DNA from: Saprospiraceae bacterium
GTDB taxonomy: Bacteria > Bacteroidota > Bacteroidia > Chitinophagales > Saprospiraceae
Assembly (NCBI GenBank): GCA_016715245.1
Contig: JADKAS010000033.1
Coordinates: forward strand, 62,001 to 126,000
Direction of reading: 5' to 3'
DNA length: 64,000 bases
Shown: positions 54,268 through 63,632 of the stretch, piece by piece
Position numbering within the stretch: the first letter of the stretch is position 1
How the letters are laid out: every line of letters starts with the position of its first letter
Translations under genes and position numbers: made by a program
Notes under the pieces: model-generated
What the model saw: the letters and a program-made list of their open reading frames with translations, nothing else
Told to the model about the DNA's origin: nothing
The model's database searches: none

Positions 54268-55122
54268 ATGAAACTTCATGTCCTCGATACCGGAAAATTT
54301 AAATTGGACGGAGGTGCCATGTTTGGAGTCGTTCCCAAAAGAATGTGGGCTAAACTTAATCCGCCTGACGAAGATAATTTGTGCACCTGGGGATTAAAAT
54401 GCCTTTTGGTTGAAACAGGAAATCAAAAAATAATTATCGACACAGGTGTTGGTCATAAACAGGACGATAGATTTCGAAAACATTTTTATCCCCACGACAC
54501 AAGGGAATTTGATGATTTATTACAAGAGGTCAACCTTACCATTGAAGATATTACCGATGTTATCATTACTCATTTTCATTTTGATCACGTAGGAGGTGCT
54601 GTAAGTATAAATCAACAAGGCAAACTTGTTCCGACTTTTCCAAATGCAAAATATTGGAGCAACAAAACACATTACAACTGGGCTTATGATGCCAATCCAA
54701 GAGAAGCAGCATCCTTTTTGAAAGAAAATTTTGTACCATTGAAAGAACAAGGCGTCTTGTTTTTTATGGATACTGAACCAGGAATAGCCTTTAATGACAA
54801 CATTTCCTTGGATTTTGTGTATGGGCACACTGAAGCGATGATGATCCCTTACATTCATTTACCAAATGGCAACACGCTAGTGTTTTGTGCTGATCTTATG
54901 CCTTCACATCATCACATTCCAATGCCTTATGTAATGGCATATGATATTCGACCTCTGGAAACCCTAAAAGAAAGGGAGGCACTATATGACAAAGTTACCG
55001 ATGGAAAACATTTTTTATTTTATGAACACGATCAGATCTTGACCTGCAGTTCTGTAGTAAGAAATGAAACCGGCAAAGTGGTTTTTGGCGAATCAAAATC
55101 CATGGAACAAATTTTATCATAA
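54268..55122 (+). CDS. MBL-fold metallohydrolase
   Basis: A 284-residue metallo-beta-lactamase-fold hydrolase. The metal site HxHxDH is in ITHFHFDHVGGA (near residue 103), with a further His in VYGHTEAMM and an Asp in VFCADLMPSHHH. LVETGNQKIIIDTGVGHK is the usual second strand. The substrate is unknown (AHL-lactonase-like by general form). I start at ATG 54268. It is 2 bp from the next gene, so it begins a three-gene unit. Confidence 0.9.
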   Translation: MKLHVLDTGKFKLDGGAMFGVVPKRMWAKLNPPDEDNLCTWGLKCLLVETGNQKIIIDTGVGHKQDDRFRKHFYPHDTREFDDLLQEVNLTIEDITDVIITHFHFDHVGGAVSINQQGKLVPTFPNAKYWSNKTHYNWAYDANPREAASFLKENFVPLKEQGVLFFMDTEPGIAFNDNISLDFVYGHTEAMMIPYIHLPNGNTLVFCADLMPSHHHIPMPYVMAYDIRPLETLKEREALYDKVTDGKHFLFYEHDQILTCSSVVRNETGKVVFGESKSMEQILS

Positions 55123-55124
55123 CC

Positions 55125-56003
55125 ATGCCGGAACTAAAAATAGGATTTGTCCCTAATGACAATAACGCGAATTATATAAAGGAACTGCTGGTAAAAAAAC
55201 TTAATCAGTGGAAACTCTCTTCACCCGGCATGGAAATAAACGCAGCACTTTCAGAAGTAAACAATCAGGATTGGGTTCATAACTTACTTTCAGAAGAAAA
55301 GGATGTGATTTGTGTTCCATTTTCAGTTATTGACAATTCAATTCCCCATGAATTAAAGACTTTTGCTCTTTTTTCAATGGAAAAAAATCCCAGTTGTATT
55401 TATTGTTCCTTACCTGTTTTTGATCAGACTGAAGACCTCAGATTAAAAAAGGGCAGTCGTATCGGCGTAAATAATCCCGTTCAAGCAGCGCAAATCAAAC
55501 ACTTAAATCCTGATGTCGATTGTAAGGTTATTCCAGAAAAAAATGACCTTCTGCTAAAGTTTGAATCCGGTGAATTGGATGCATTTTTGTCTGAATCAAA
55601 TACGTTAAAACCAAATAATACAATGGACTTACAAATTATTCCTTTGCATCCCGATGAATTTATTGAAAATACGGGTTCGGATAAACTTGTGCTTATTGCA
55701 CACAGGGAGTCTGAAAAATGGATGAAAATGTTGTATCCTGTATTTCATGAAAAAATCCTGACTGTCTGCTCCAATGTGGAGAGAACCATCAGCAAACATT
55801 TTGGAAACCTTACAAATCATGTGGTAAAGGTAAGGTGCACACAAGATCACAAGAACTTTTTTCATGTAAAAGCGGTAATGATTAACCAAGTAACTTCAAC
55901 TTATTTTGAGTATAAAATGAGTCAATCCACCCATCACCAGATAGCTGAAAAAATGATTTATGTATTATCAGAATATGTACATAATAACCTTAAAATGATT
56001 TGA
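55125..56003 (+). CDS. Diverged hydroxymethylbilane-synthase-like protein, probably inactive
   Basis: A 292-residue protein with the order of HemC (porphobilinogen deaminase): an N-terminal LKIGFVPNDNN where R-G-S-x-L-A is expected, a VPFSVIDNSIPHEL segment at the place of HSLKD, GSRIGVNNPVQAAQIKHLNP at the place of GTSSLRRxAQL, and NVERTISKHFGNL where xAERAFLxxLxGGC is expected. The cofactor-binding Cys (GGC) is absent, and the His and Lys of HSLKD are replaced. So normal catalysis is not expected. It could bind a different ligand, or be a relic kept by selection. The gene is in an MBL - this - exonuclease-like unit with 1-2 bp gaps. Confidence 0.65.
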   Translation: MPELKIGFVPNDNNANYIKELLVKKLNQWKLSSPGMEINAALSEVNNQDWVHNLLSEEKDVICVPFSVIDNSIPHELKTFALFSMEKNPSCIYCSLPVFDQTEDLRLKKGSRIGVNNPVQAAQIKHLNPDVDCKVIPEKNDLLLKFESGELDAFLSESNTLKPNNTMDLQIIPLHPDEFIENTGSDKLVLIAHRESEKWMKMLYPVFHEKILTVCSNVERTISKHFGNLTNHVVKVRCTQDHKNFFHVKAVMINQVTSTYFEYKMSQSTHHQIAEKMIYVLSEYVHNNLKMI

Positions 56004-56004
56004 G

Positions 56005-56595
56005 ATGTATTTAATATTTGACAGCACCCCTATTTCGAAACCGGGAAATTTTAAAGCCTTGTTCAATGATGTGGATGCCTGGCCGAGGATGGTTCATTTG
56101 TCCTGGATATTGCTGGGTGAAGACTTAAAACCTATTGAAGATTTTGATTGTATTATACAACCTGAAGGATATAAAATCACACCGGCTGTTTTAAAGTATG
56201 CACAGCTGGAGGATGGAGAAATTGAACGGCGGGGTGAAAAACTCGATTTGGTTCTGGATCAGTTTTCAAAATCAGCAGACAAAGCAGAATACATCTTTGC
56301 TCATAATCTTAATGCCAATGAAAATATAGTCGCAGCTGAATTTGTCCGACTTAAAAAATCAATTACTTTTTTTAAGAAAAAACGACATTGCCTAATGGAA
56401 GAAGGCACTTATTATTGTAAAATTCCAAATAAAGGTGGAGGATATAAATGGCCAACGCTTAATGAATTGCATGGATTCTGTTTTCAGAAAGGGTATTCTC
56501 CGGGAAATAATGCAAGAGCAGACGTCATAGCAGCTGCAAGATGTTTTATCAAAATGAAAAAAACCGGCAAACTGGACGATTTATTTGAAATCTGA
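56005..56595 (+). CDS. DnaQ-like exonuclease-fold protein with altered active site
   Basis: A 196-residue protein close in plan to Bacteroidota 3'-5' exonucleases (DEDDh). Usual DTETTG reads FDSTPIS here (Glu lost); usual GHNISFDENI reads AHNLNANENI (Asp to Asn); the final HxAxxD block reads NNARADVIAAARCF (His to Asn, Asp kept). So three of the five expected DEDDh residues are gone while the fold-forming parts (WPRMVHLSWILL, GGYKWPTLNELHGF) persist. A non-catalytic nucleic-acid binder is plausible. Starts 1 bp after the HemC-like gene. Confidence 0.7.
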   Translation: MYLIFDSTPISKPGNFKALFNDVDAWPRMVHLSWILLGEDLKPIEDFDCIIQPEGYKITPAVLKYAQLEDGEIERRGEKLDLVLDQFSKSADKAEYIFAHNLNANENIVAAEFVRLKKSITFFKKKRHCLMEEGTYYCKIPNKGGGYKWPTLNELHGFCFQKGYSPGNNARADVIAAARCFIKMKKTGKLDDLFEI

Positions 56596-56648
56596 TGCTG
56601 TTTAAGTAATTCTGCAGTATATTTGTCGCTATATTTTACATCCTGCCA

Positions 56649-57218
56649 ATGAAGTATTATACTTTTGTTTTTTTAATTACCTTGGTCTTTTGGGGGTTTG
56701 GCCACCGTGAACCTGAAATCGGTACTGTACTGGACAATCTGAATGGCATTAATGTTTATTATAACGGACCTGTTTTTTCAAAAGTACAGGGTAGAAATAC
56801 GTCAGAAGATGGTTACAATTTCGGTCTTAAATTCCAGTGCGTAGAATTTGTAAAAAGATATTACTACTACCATCTCAATCACAAAATGCCAAATACTTAT
56901 GGTCACGCAAAGGATATGTTTGACAGAACACTTCCTGATAAAGCCTTTAACAGAAAAAGAGGACTCATGCAATACAGGAATGTAAGGGAATATAAGCCTG
57001 CTGTCAATGATATACTGATTTATGATGCCTATGCAGGAAATGCATTTGGACATATCGCCATTATTTCCAAAGTTGGAAACGGTTATGTTGAAATTGTTCA
57101 CCAGAATATGGGGAAAGAATCAAGACGTACATTAAATCTGGTCAATTTTGAATCCTACTGGACGGTAGCAGATTATCATATTTTAGGATGGTTGCGCAAA
57201 GAGCCTGTTCCCAACTAA
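56649..57218 (+). CDS. CHAP-domain amidase/peptidase-like exported protein
   Basis: A 189-residue protein with a signal peptide (KYYTFVFLITLVFWGFG). A CHAP domain follows: the Cys in LKFQCVEFVKRYYY (near residue 68), the His in AFGHIAIISKV (near residue 137) and the third residue in EIVHQNMG. These papain-like enzymes usually cut peptidoglycan peptides. It starts about 50 bp after the preceding gene, so it may belong to the same operon. Confidence 0.85.
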   Translation: MKYYTFVFLITLVFWGFGHREPEIGTVLDNLNGINVYYNGPVFSKVQGRNTSEDGYNFGLKFQCVEFVKRYYYYHLNHKMPNTYGHAKDMFDRTLPDKAFNRKRGLMQYRNVREYKPAVNDILIYDAYAGNAFGHIAIISKVGNGYVEIVHQNMGKESRRTLNLVNFESYWTVADYHILGWLRKEPVPN

Positions 57219-57434
57219 TCTTTTCTCTTGAATTTAGAACCTTATTTGCAGAGTGCTGAAAAAATCTAATTTACCTGCTAATACTTTATTAAAATGATTT
57301 TTTGATTTTTTGTCAATAAATGATAACAAAAAACTAATTTAATAAGTTACATCTTCATACCAGAATTATTCCTGTTTTAAGTCGGATAATCTTAATATAT
57401 CTTTAATTTTGTGTTTATTTTTAAATCAAATTTC

Positions 57435-59198
57435 ATGCGCTATTATTTTTGTTTGATATTTTTTATATATTTTGGAATCGGAATGAACGGTCAGGAAGAT
57501 TCTACGACATTGGCAATTTCCAGATTTGACAAGGTACCGAGTAATATAAAGGTTCATAAAACTATTATCGATAATAAAAATGTAATCTGGCTTTGTACTA
57601 ATGACGGTTTGCTGGAGACTACAGGTGATGGGGGAAAACTTTTTTCATATCTCAAAGGTAATTCAATCGTTGATTTTGTCAAAGATAAAAGTGAACAAAA
57701 ATGGGCTGCAAGTGTCAATACAATATACAATATAAATACAGGAAAAAATTACGAACTTCCAAAACCTGAAGCTATCATTTCTGATATCGAATATTATTTA
57801 GGCGAAATTTGGGTAGCTTCCGACAAAGGTGTATTTGTTTTGGGTACAGGTTCAGGAAAATTTTCATCCTATAATGTAACCAATTCCAAACTGGAAAGTG
57901 ACATTATCAATTTTGTCCACGCAGACAAAAAGAAAATTTTGTGGGTAGGAACACAAAACGGATACATTCGTGTCGATAACGGCAGATGGAAACTTGAAGA
58001 AAAAAACAGACAGATCCTCGCTACATGTGAAAACAATGAAGGTCAGTGGTTTATTACAGATAAAGATATGTTTTTGATCAATCCTTACAATCGCCTGTTC
58101 CCGGTAAAACTCGAAGAAAATCAATATAAAGGAAAGATAAACGAATTTGTAATAGATTCCAAAGGCAGGATTTATATTGCCTCGGACATTTTGGTACGAT
58201 ATGATCCTTATCAGGAAAAAATTGAACAATTTGCGGATGATGCTGCTATGTTGTCCAAGTCAGCTCTTAGTCTGGCCTGTGACAAAAATGATAATATCTG
58301 GATTGGAACCGGTGGCGCCGGTTTTTACAAACTTTTATTCGGCGATATTGCGGCGGAACAGTTGAACGTGTCTATACTTCTTGAAAGGGCTGTTTCATGT
58401 TTAAATACAAGTGATGCACAATTGAAGGCAAGTGTCTCAGGTGGCACCAAACCTTATTCGTTCCAATGGTCCTCTCAGAATAGTCATCTGGCAACCCTTT
58501 CCAATCTGCCCCCGGGTGAATTTTCTGTTACAGTAACCGATAAATATATGACCACTGCCACTGCAAGCATCATTATAGAAAACCCATTTCCAATAGAAAT
58601 TGATATTATTGAAAATAAACGGGTCACTTCCCCTGTTACCACAGATGGAGGTGCAAAGGTCAAAGCAGCAGGAGGAACGGGTCAATTGAAATATATGTGG
58701 TCAAACGGTACTAAAGGACCGTCACTTCAAAAAGTTAATTCAGGAATCTACACTGTCACCGTTCAGGATAGTAAAGGGTGTATGGCAACATTGGACGTTG
58801 AAATCTACAAAGAAAAATTTATTCCTGAACTTGAAATATCACAATTGACAGTGGGTCAGACACTTCGTATCAACGAATTAAATTTTGAAGCTGATTCAAG
58901 CAGAATCACCCCTTCCAATTATGAAGTACTTCAGGAAGTATTTACTTTTCTTGCTAATCATGAAAATGTACGGGTCGAGATCGGAGGACATACCAATACG
59001 ATTCCCCCCCATGAATATTGTGATAAACTTTCAGGAGACAGAGCCAGAAATGTAGCTGAATATCTCATAAGTGCAGGTATCTCTTCTTCTAGGATAAAGT
59101 ACAAGGGATATGGAAAAAGACAACCGCTAACTCAAAGTGAAACGGCTCAGGCAAGGGTCAAAAATCAAAGGGTTGAGATAAAAATATTAGAAATGTAG
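57435..59198 (+). CDS. OmpA protein with propeller and SprB-type repeats
   Basis: A 587-residue exported protein. A signal peptide (YYFCLIFFIYFGIGMNGQ) is followed by Reg_prop-like repeats (NVIWLCTNDGLLET, EIWVASDKGVFVL, ILWVGTQNGYIRV, NIWIGTGGAGFYKL), two SprB/PKD-type repeats (SVSGGTKPYSFQWSS, GGTGQLKYMWSNGTKG) and a C-terminal OmpA domain (INELNFEADSSRITPSNYE, VRVEIGGHTNTI, the RARNVAEYL region). An unusual combination: periplasmic or surface sensor-like parts joined to a peptidoglycan anchor. Start at ATG 57435 gives the signal. Confidence 0.88.
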   Translation: MRYYFCLIFFIYFGIGMNGQEDSTTLAISRFDKVPSNIKVHKTIIDNKNVIWLCTNDGLLETTGDGGKLFSYLKGNSIVDFVKDKSEQKWAASVNTIYNINTGKNYELPKPEAIISDIEYYLGEIWVASDKGVFVLGTGSGKFSSYNVTNSKLESDIINFVHADKKKILWVGTQNGYIRVDNGRWKLEEKNRQILATCENNEGQWFITDKDMFLINPYNRLFPVKLEENQYKGKINEFVIDSKGRIYIASDILVRYDPYQEKIEQFADDAAMLSKSALSLACDKNDNIWIGTGGAGFYKLLFGDIAAEQLNVSILLERAVSCLNTSDAQLKASVSGGTKPYSFQWSSQNSHLATLSNLPPGEFSVTVTDKYMTTATASIIIENPFPIEIDIIENKRVTSPVTTDGGAKVKAAGGTGQLKYMWSNGTKGPSLQKVNSGIYTVTVQDSKGCMATLDVEIYKEKFIPELEISQLTVGQTLRINELNFEADSSRITPSNYEVLQEVFTFLANHENVRVEIGGHTNTIPPHEYCDKLSGDRARNVAEYLISAGISSSRIKYKGYGKRQPLTQSETAQARVKNQRVEIKILEM

Positions 59199-59286
59199 CG
59201 TAAATTTAAAAATTCAGAGACACGAATTAGTGTCTGAGAGACACGATTTATTATCTTCGCACTTTTTTAGATAAAACGCAAGATAC

Positions 59287-60936
59287 ATGTTGACGAAAGA
59301 AGAGGTGTTTTTTTTCAAACCCAACAAAAAATACACTAAAGCAGTAGCCTACTTTTCAATGGAGTTTGCCATTGATCAAAGTTTAAAAATATATAGTGGT
59401 GGGCTTGGATTTCTGGCAGGATCCCATATGAGAAGTGCATATGAAATGAAACAAAACCTCGTAGGTATCGGTATGTTATGGAAATATGGTTATTATGATC
59501 AGGTGAGGGACATGAATGGTAACATGAAAGTGGATTATACCAGAAAATATTATTCCTTTCTTACCGACACGGGTATTGTTTTCCCTGTAGAAATACATAG
59601 TTCCATGGTTCATGTGAAAGCTTTTTTATTAAAATCTGATGTTTTTGGGAGTGCTCCTTTATTTTTATTAAGCACAGACATTGAACAGAATGACGCAATT
59701 TCAAGGACTATTACAAACAGATTGTATGATTCCAATGAAAGCACAAGAATTGCACAATCCATCGTTTTAGGTATCGGAGGTGCAAAACTTTTGGAAATAT
59801 TGGGAATGGAAATGGATTATTTCCATATGAATGAAGGACATGCACTTCCTTTGGCCTTTTACCTTCACGATAAGTTGGGTTCCCTGGAAGAAGTAAGAAA
59901 AAAACTCGTATTCACAACACACACGCCGGAAAAAGCGGGCAATGAAGAAAGGAGTATATCTTTACTGGATAAAATGTCGTTTTTTTACCATATGTCCAAA
60001 GAAGAATTCTGTAAAATATGGGGCGTGGAAGGTGACATGGTTAATTACACACTATGTGCGCTAAGGGCTGCTAAAATATCCAATGCTGTGTCTGAAATGC
60101 ATGGAGATGTATCCAGGGAAATGTGGTCAGGTTTTAAAAATATCTGTAAAATCACTCATATCACTAATGCACAGAACAAATTATACTGGAAAGATGATAT
60201 CCTTGAAGAAGCGGCACAAAAAAATGACAACAAGTCTTTGTTTGCCAGAAAAAATGAATTAAAAGAGGAATTGTTTCACATAGTTGCTGATCAATCAGGC
60301 AAAATATTTGACACTGAAGTACTCACCCTTGTTTGGGCCAGGAGGTTTGCAGGATATAAGCGCGCTGATTTATTGTCTATGCTCCCGGAAAGGTTTGAAA
60401 AACTGTTGAACAATAAAGATTTACCGATTCAGATTATCTGGGCAGGAAAACCATATCCGGAAGATTACAGTGCAATTGAAATGTTCAATAAATTGTTTTG
60501 GCTTACCCTGCATTATCCCAATGCTACCGTTCTTACCGGATATGAGTTGAACCTTTCTGCCAAACTCAAAAAAGGTTCTGATCTTTGGCTTAATAATCCT
60601 AAAATTACAAGAGAAGCATCAGGTACATCTGGTATGACGGCTGCAATGAACGGCAGTATTAACTTTTCAATACCTGATGGTTGGATTCCTGAATTTGCCA
60701 TTCATAATAAAAACTCTTTTCTTATTGAGCCTGCAGATAATACGCTTAGTTACAACGAACAAAATATTGACGAAGCTACACGTATGCTGGATATGCTCGA
60801 AAACGAAATTTTACCGATGTATTACAACAATAAGAAAAAATGGGCATCCATTGTCAAAGATGGCATGAAATCGGTAGCTCCGGCTTTTGACAGCGATAGA
60901 ATGGCGGATGAATATTATAAAAAGTTATTTTCCTGA
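59287..60936 (+). CDS. glgP: Alpha-glucan phosphorylase (GT35)
   Basis: A 549-residue enzyme of the short alpha-glucan family phosphorylases, releasing glucose 1-phosphate from glycogen-like glucans using pyridoxal phosphate. The N-terminal parts have YFSMEFAIDQSLKIYSGGLG and HMNEGHALPLAF, the C-terminal part has WARRFAGYKRADLL, and the PLP and phosphate region is DLWLNNPKITREASGTSGMTAA (split: LWLNNPKITREASG and TSGMTAAMNGS). Shorter than the 800-residue classical phosphorylases, as expected for this subtype. A TATCTTCG element lies upstream. Confidence 0.93.
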   Translation: MLTKEEVFFFKPNKKYTKAVAYFSMEFAIDQSLKIYSGGLGFLAGSHMRSAYEMKQNLVGIGMLWKYGYYDQVRDMNGNMKVDYTRKYYSFLTDTGIVFPVEIHSSMVHVKAFLLKSDVFGSAPLFLLSTDIEQNDAISRTITNRLYDSNESTRIAQSIVLGIGGAKLLEILGMEMDYFHMNEGHALPLAFYLHDKLGSLEEVRKKLVFTTHTPEKAGNEERSISLLDKMSFFYHMSKEEFCKIWGVEGDMVNYTLCALRAAKISNAVSEMHGDVSREMWSGFKNICKITHITNAQNKLYWKDDILEEAAQKNDNKSLFARKNELKEELFHIVADQSGKIFDTEVLTLVWARRFAGYKRADLLSMLPERFEKLLNNKDLPIQIIWAGKPYPEDYSAIEMFNKLFWLTLHYPNATVLTGYELNLSAKLKKGSDLWLNNPKITREASGTSGMTAAMNGSINFSIPDGWIPEFAIHNKNSFLIEPADNTLSYNEQNIDEATRMLDMLENEILPMYYNNKKKWASIVKDGMKSVAPAFDSDRMADEYYKKLFS

Positions 60937-60956
60937 AAAGGAAAATAACTTTCTGT

Positions 60957-61298
60957 TTATTTGTCAAGTTCCTTAATTTGAAAATAACCATATAATAATC
61001 CTACTCCGCTGATAAGAAAAATACAAGCCGGGTAAGCCGCGTCTCCGATGACGGTGAGCTCTGCTAAAACTCCTCCTGTAATAATACCAAGCCCAACTCC
61101 TATAGCTACCAGGGCCAGGTTTAGATTTAATATTTTCCAAACAGGAATGGTTGATGCCGATTTAGGCGTAAAAAAAATACTTGCGTCCACACCTTTTTCA
61201 ATAAGTGAAAGTCTTTCCTTATGACGTGTAGAATAATAAAGGTAAGAAATACCTAAAATCATAAGACATAAACAGATTACTACAAAAACACCTTCCAT
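60957..61298 (-). CDS. DUF6249 small membrane protein
   Basis: A 113-residue protein with three membrane helices (residues about 4-20, 58-78, 90-107) and a charged linker RHKERLSLIEKGVDASIF after the first. The layout matches DUF6249, found next to ECF sigma factors and membrane anti-sigma-like proteins in this phylum, as here. Divergent from the sigma factor. Function unknown. Confidence 0.8.
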   Translation of the reverse strand: MEGVFVVICLCLMILGISYLYYSTRHKERLSLIEKGVDASIFFTPKSASTIPVWKILNLNLALVAIGVGLGIITGGVLAELTVIGDAAYPACIFLISGVGLLYGYFQIKELDK

Positions 61299-61311
61299 GA
61301 TACTTAAATTT

Positions 61312-61339
61312 TTTGATTTAATAAATTAATATATCTTTG
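61312..61339 (+). promoter_or_regulatory. Possible promoter of the sigma factor gene
   Basis: TTTG at 61312-61315, 16-nt spacer, TATCTTTG at 61332-61339 (perfect -7 box). The sigma gene ATG at 61423 is 84 nt downstream. Spacing is a little short. Confidence 0.45.
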
Positions 61340-61422
61340 ACAAACACTTTTTCATTTCGGTTACAAAAAATTTACATTATAATTTTTGTAACCAATGGCA
61401 AATAATGTTTGTCAAAATAAAT

Positions 61423-61995
61423 ATGGCATTAAAAGACGATCAAGATCTTATTCAAAATATATTGTCAGGACAACTACCTGCATTTGAACAATTGGTGGAA
61501 AAATATCAGAACATGGTATTTACCCTTGCTTTCCGCGTATTACAAAACCATGAAGATGCAGAAGAAGTGGCTCAGGATGTATTTGTTAAGGTTTTTAATT
61601 CACTCAAAAACTTTCAACAAAAATCAAATTTTAAAACCTGGCTTTACAGAATTGTTTACAATGAATCTATTAATCGTCTCAGGTCAAGAAAAAAACGTAT
61701 TCCTTTGGTCGATTTAAATGAAAAAACAACATTGCATTTGTTCGATCCAGGCAGTATTAATGATTCAAATGATGAAATTCAGTTTATTCAAAAAGCCATT
61801 CAAAATTTACCTGAAACAGAAAGAATCATTTTATCGTTATATTATTACGAAGATATGCCTGTCAAAGAAATAGCCAAAATTACAGAATTAACTGAAACCA
61901 ATGTAAAAACCAGATTATTCAGAAGCAGGCAAAAACTTTATGACGAACTGAAAGAAGTATGGCACCACCTAAAAACACAAATATATGAATCCTGA
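61423..61995 (+). CDS. ECF-type RNA polymerase sigma factor
   Basis: A 190-residue sigma-70-family protein without region 3. Region 2 has FTLAFRVLQNHEDAEEVAQDVFVKVF (split: LAFRVLQNHEDAEE, VAQDVFVKVF), region 4 has LPETERIILSLYYYEDMPVKEI and a helix-turn-helix TETNVKTRLFRSRQKL. The next gene overlaps its end by 11 bp, the usual arrangement with a membrane anti-sigma partner. Start ATG 61423 gives the normal MALKDDQDL N-terminus. Confidence 0.93.
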   Translation: MALKDDQDLIQNILSGQLPAFEQLVEKYQNMVFTLAFRVLQNHEDAEEVAQDVFVKVFNSLKNFQQKSNFKTWLYRIVYNESINRLRSRKKRIPLVDLNEKTTLHLFDPGSINDSNDEIQFIQKAIQNLPETERIILSLYYYEDMPVKEIAKITELTETNVKTRLFRSRQKLYDELKEVWHHLKTQIYES

Positions 61996-62392
61996 GATAA
62001 ATCCCAACATGGACAAAATAATAAAAAAGGCTTTTGAATCTTCAGGCTACATGAAGCCCAGGCAAGATTTTTTGCATGAAGTTATGACAAAAATTGAAAA
62101 ACAGGCCACTGTCTCACATTCAGTAACTACATCCTCTCCCATTATTTCAACGAAAGGTTGGGGCATAATTTCCACCATCTTGTTAACCTTGATTTTTTTG
62201 GTTTTTCGTACTGAAAAAGAAAACAAACCCTCTCTTTTTAGTTTAGATTTTAATGCAGACTTTTCAACTCAATATTTTTCAATTTTTATGTCACAGGTTT
62301 TTGTATTTGGTATCGTCATTATGACTATATTTTTTCTGGTTCAAATCTGGTTTACCATCAAAAAAGTCAACAAAATGTATGAGGTAACCTGA
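61985..62392 (+). CDS. Membrane protein, probable anti-sigma partner
   Basis: A 135-residue protein overlapping the end of the sigma gene by 11 bp. A cytosolic helical N-terminus (MNPEINPNMDKIIKKAFESS and PRQDFLHEVMTKIEK) precedes two membrane helices (residues about 57-70 and 103-120). No zinc anti-sigma motif (HxxxCxxC) is seen. The position suggests control of the sigma factor by membrane tethering, but this is inferred from context only. Confidence 0.7.
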   Translation: MNPEINPNMDKIIKKAFESSGYMKPRQDFLHEVMTKIEKQATVSHSVTTSSPIISTKGWGIISTILLTLIFLVFRTEKENKPSLFSLDFNADFSTQYFSIFMSQVFVFGIVIMTIFFLVQIWFTIKKVNKMYEVT

Positions 62393-62567
62393 TGGGTAAT
62401 TTTACCCTGTGTTTACATTGTATTTTTTTAAATCACATTTGCCGCAATTTAATTCTACAACCGGGGCACAAAAGAGTAAACCAAATTTGTTAGGATTACC
62501 AAAACCTTAAGTATCAAATTTCGCAGTTAACCACGTAACAAAGGTATGTTTACCATACAACCTTTGA

Positions 62568-63404
62568 CTATCGGACCATATTGGAGGAACGATGTTGTTT
62601 CAGGAGTTGTTCCAGCGAACGATTTAATCCTTTAATGGCTTCTGACTGCGTTTCAATCGTTAAAGCCATGGTAGCCATTTTATCCTGAAATCCGTTTTGA
62701 AAATGGGAAGGGGAACCATTAAATGATGATATTTTAACGTGAACACTCCATACTTCATTTACTTCATCGACAGGAATACTGTAGGGTTCATAAAATGAGT
62801 TATCAGAAATAAGTTGTAAGGTGCCATCCAAAGCAACTTTATTGACCACCCTTTTGATGACAATACCATGATTGGTTGCCACCACATATACATAATTATC
62901 CCTGATGGAAGAATAATTATTTTCTCTTCTGACCAGACTACCTATCACTTTTTCACTTGTAAAAAGAGTTGGTTCCATGCTGTCGCCCTGAATTTCAAAA
63001 CACCTGAATTCTCCTTTTTGATTTTTAAACTGAGGCAAAGTAAATGTTGTCAATTCAGATAAAAAATTTTGATCAAAATATTGTTCGCTGTAGCCAGCCT
63101 GAGCAGCAATTGGAATATATAAAATATTATTTTCGGGTTGTGCCGTTATTAGTTCAGCTTCTTTTTCGGTTTCAAGAAGGGGTGTACCTAAACCTGCAAA
63201 CACAAATTGGGCATTGATCGGAAAGTGTTCAATAGCTTTTCGCAGTAAATCTATAGTTACATCCCTTTCTCCATTAAGAATGGCATTCATACTTTGAGGA
63301 AAATGATCCAGTGTTATGGCTAACTGCCGTCCGGATTTGATGAGGTTTTTTTCCTTTAATAGGTCTACTGCCTGAATAAATCTTTTCGTAACGACATTAC
63401 ACAT
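62568..63404 (-). CDS. XRE/S24-type LexA-like repressor
   Basis: A 278-residue regulator. The N-terminal helix-turn-helix region reads LLKEKNLIKSGRQLAITLD then MNAILNGERDVTIDLLRKAI. The C-terminal S24 peptidase domain has the Ser in EIQGDSMEPTLFTSEKVIG and the Lys in GIVIKRVV. Such proteins are phage-repressor or UV-response regulators that cleave themselves. Start ATG 63404 is used; an alternative lies 27 bp upstream. Downstream C-terminus is glutamine- and leucine-rich. Confidence 0.85.
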   Translation of the reverse strand: MCNVVTKRFIQAVDLLKEKNLIKSGRQLAITLDHFPQSMNAILNGERDVTIDLLRKAIEHFPINAQFVFAGLGTPLLETEKEAELITAQPENNILYIPIAAQAGYSEQYFDQNFLSELTTFTLPQFKNQKGEFRCFEIQGDSMEPTLFTSEKVIGSLVRRENNYSSIRDNYVYVVATNHGIVIKRVVNKVALDGTLQLISDNSFYEPYSIPVDEVNEVWSVHVKISSFNGSPSHFQNGFQDKMATMALTIETQSEAIKGLNRSLEQLLKQHRSSNMVR

Positions 63405-63632
63405 GGGTTCAGAGTTGGTTTGCAAAGGCAAATATATAAATAAATATGTAAAATAAAAATAATATGTATAATTTTAATTATATAAACTTTACACATACGA
63501 ATATTTATGTATATTAATTTCTCTGCAAATAATTGTCCTACATGGTAGATCCTCTTATATTTACAAGCCAAACTTTTAATATCAATATTACATAGAAAAT
63601 AAAAAAAAGAAATTACCAGATATATTCTGGAT

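Noticed and set aside
62393..62408. Terminator after the anti-sigma gene (GGGTAA/TTACCC)
   Set aside because: The palindrome is only 6 bp, has no T tract and overlaps the stop region.
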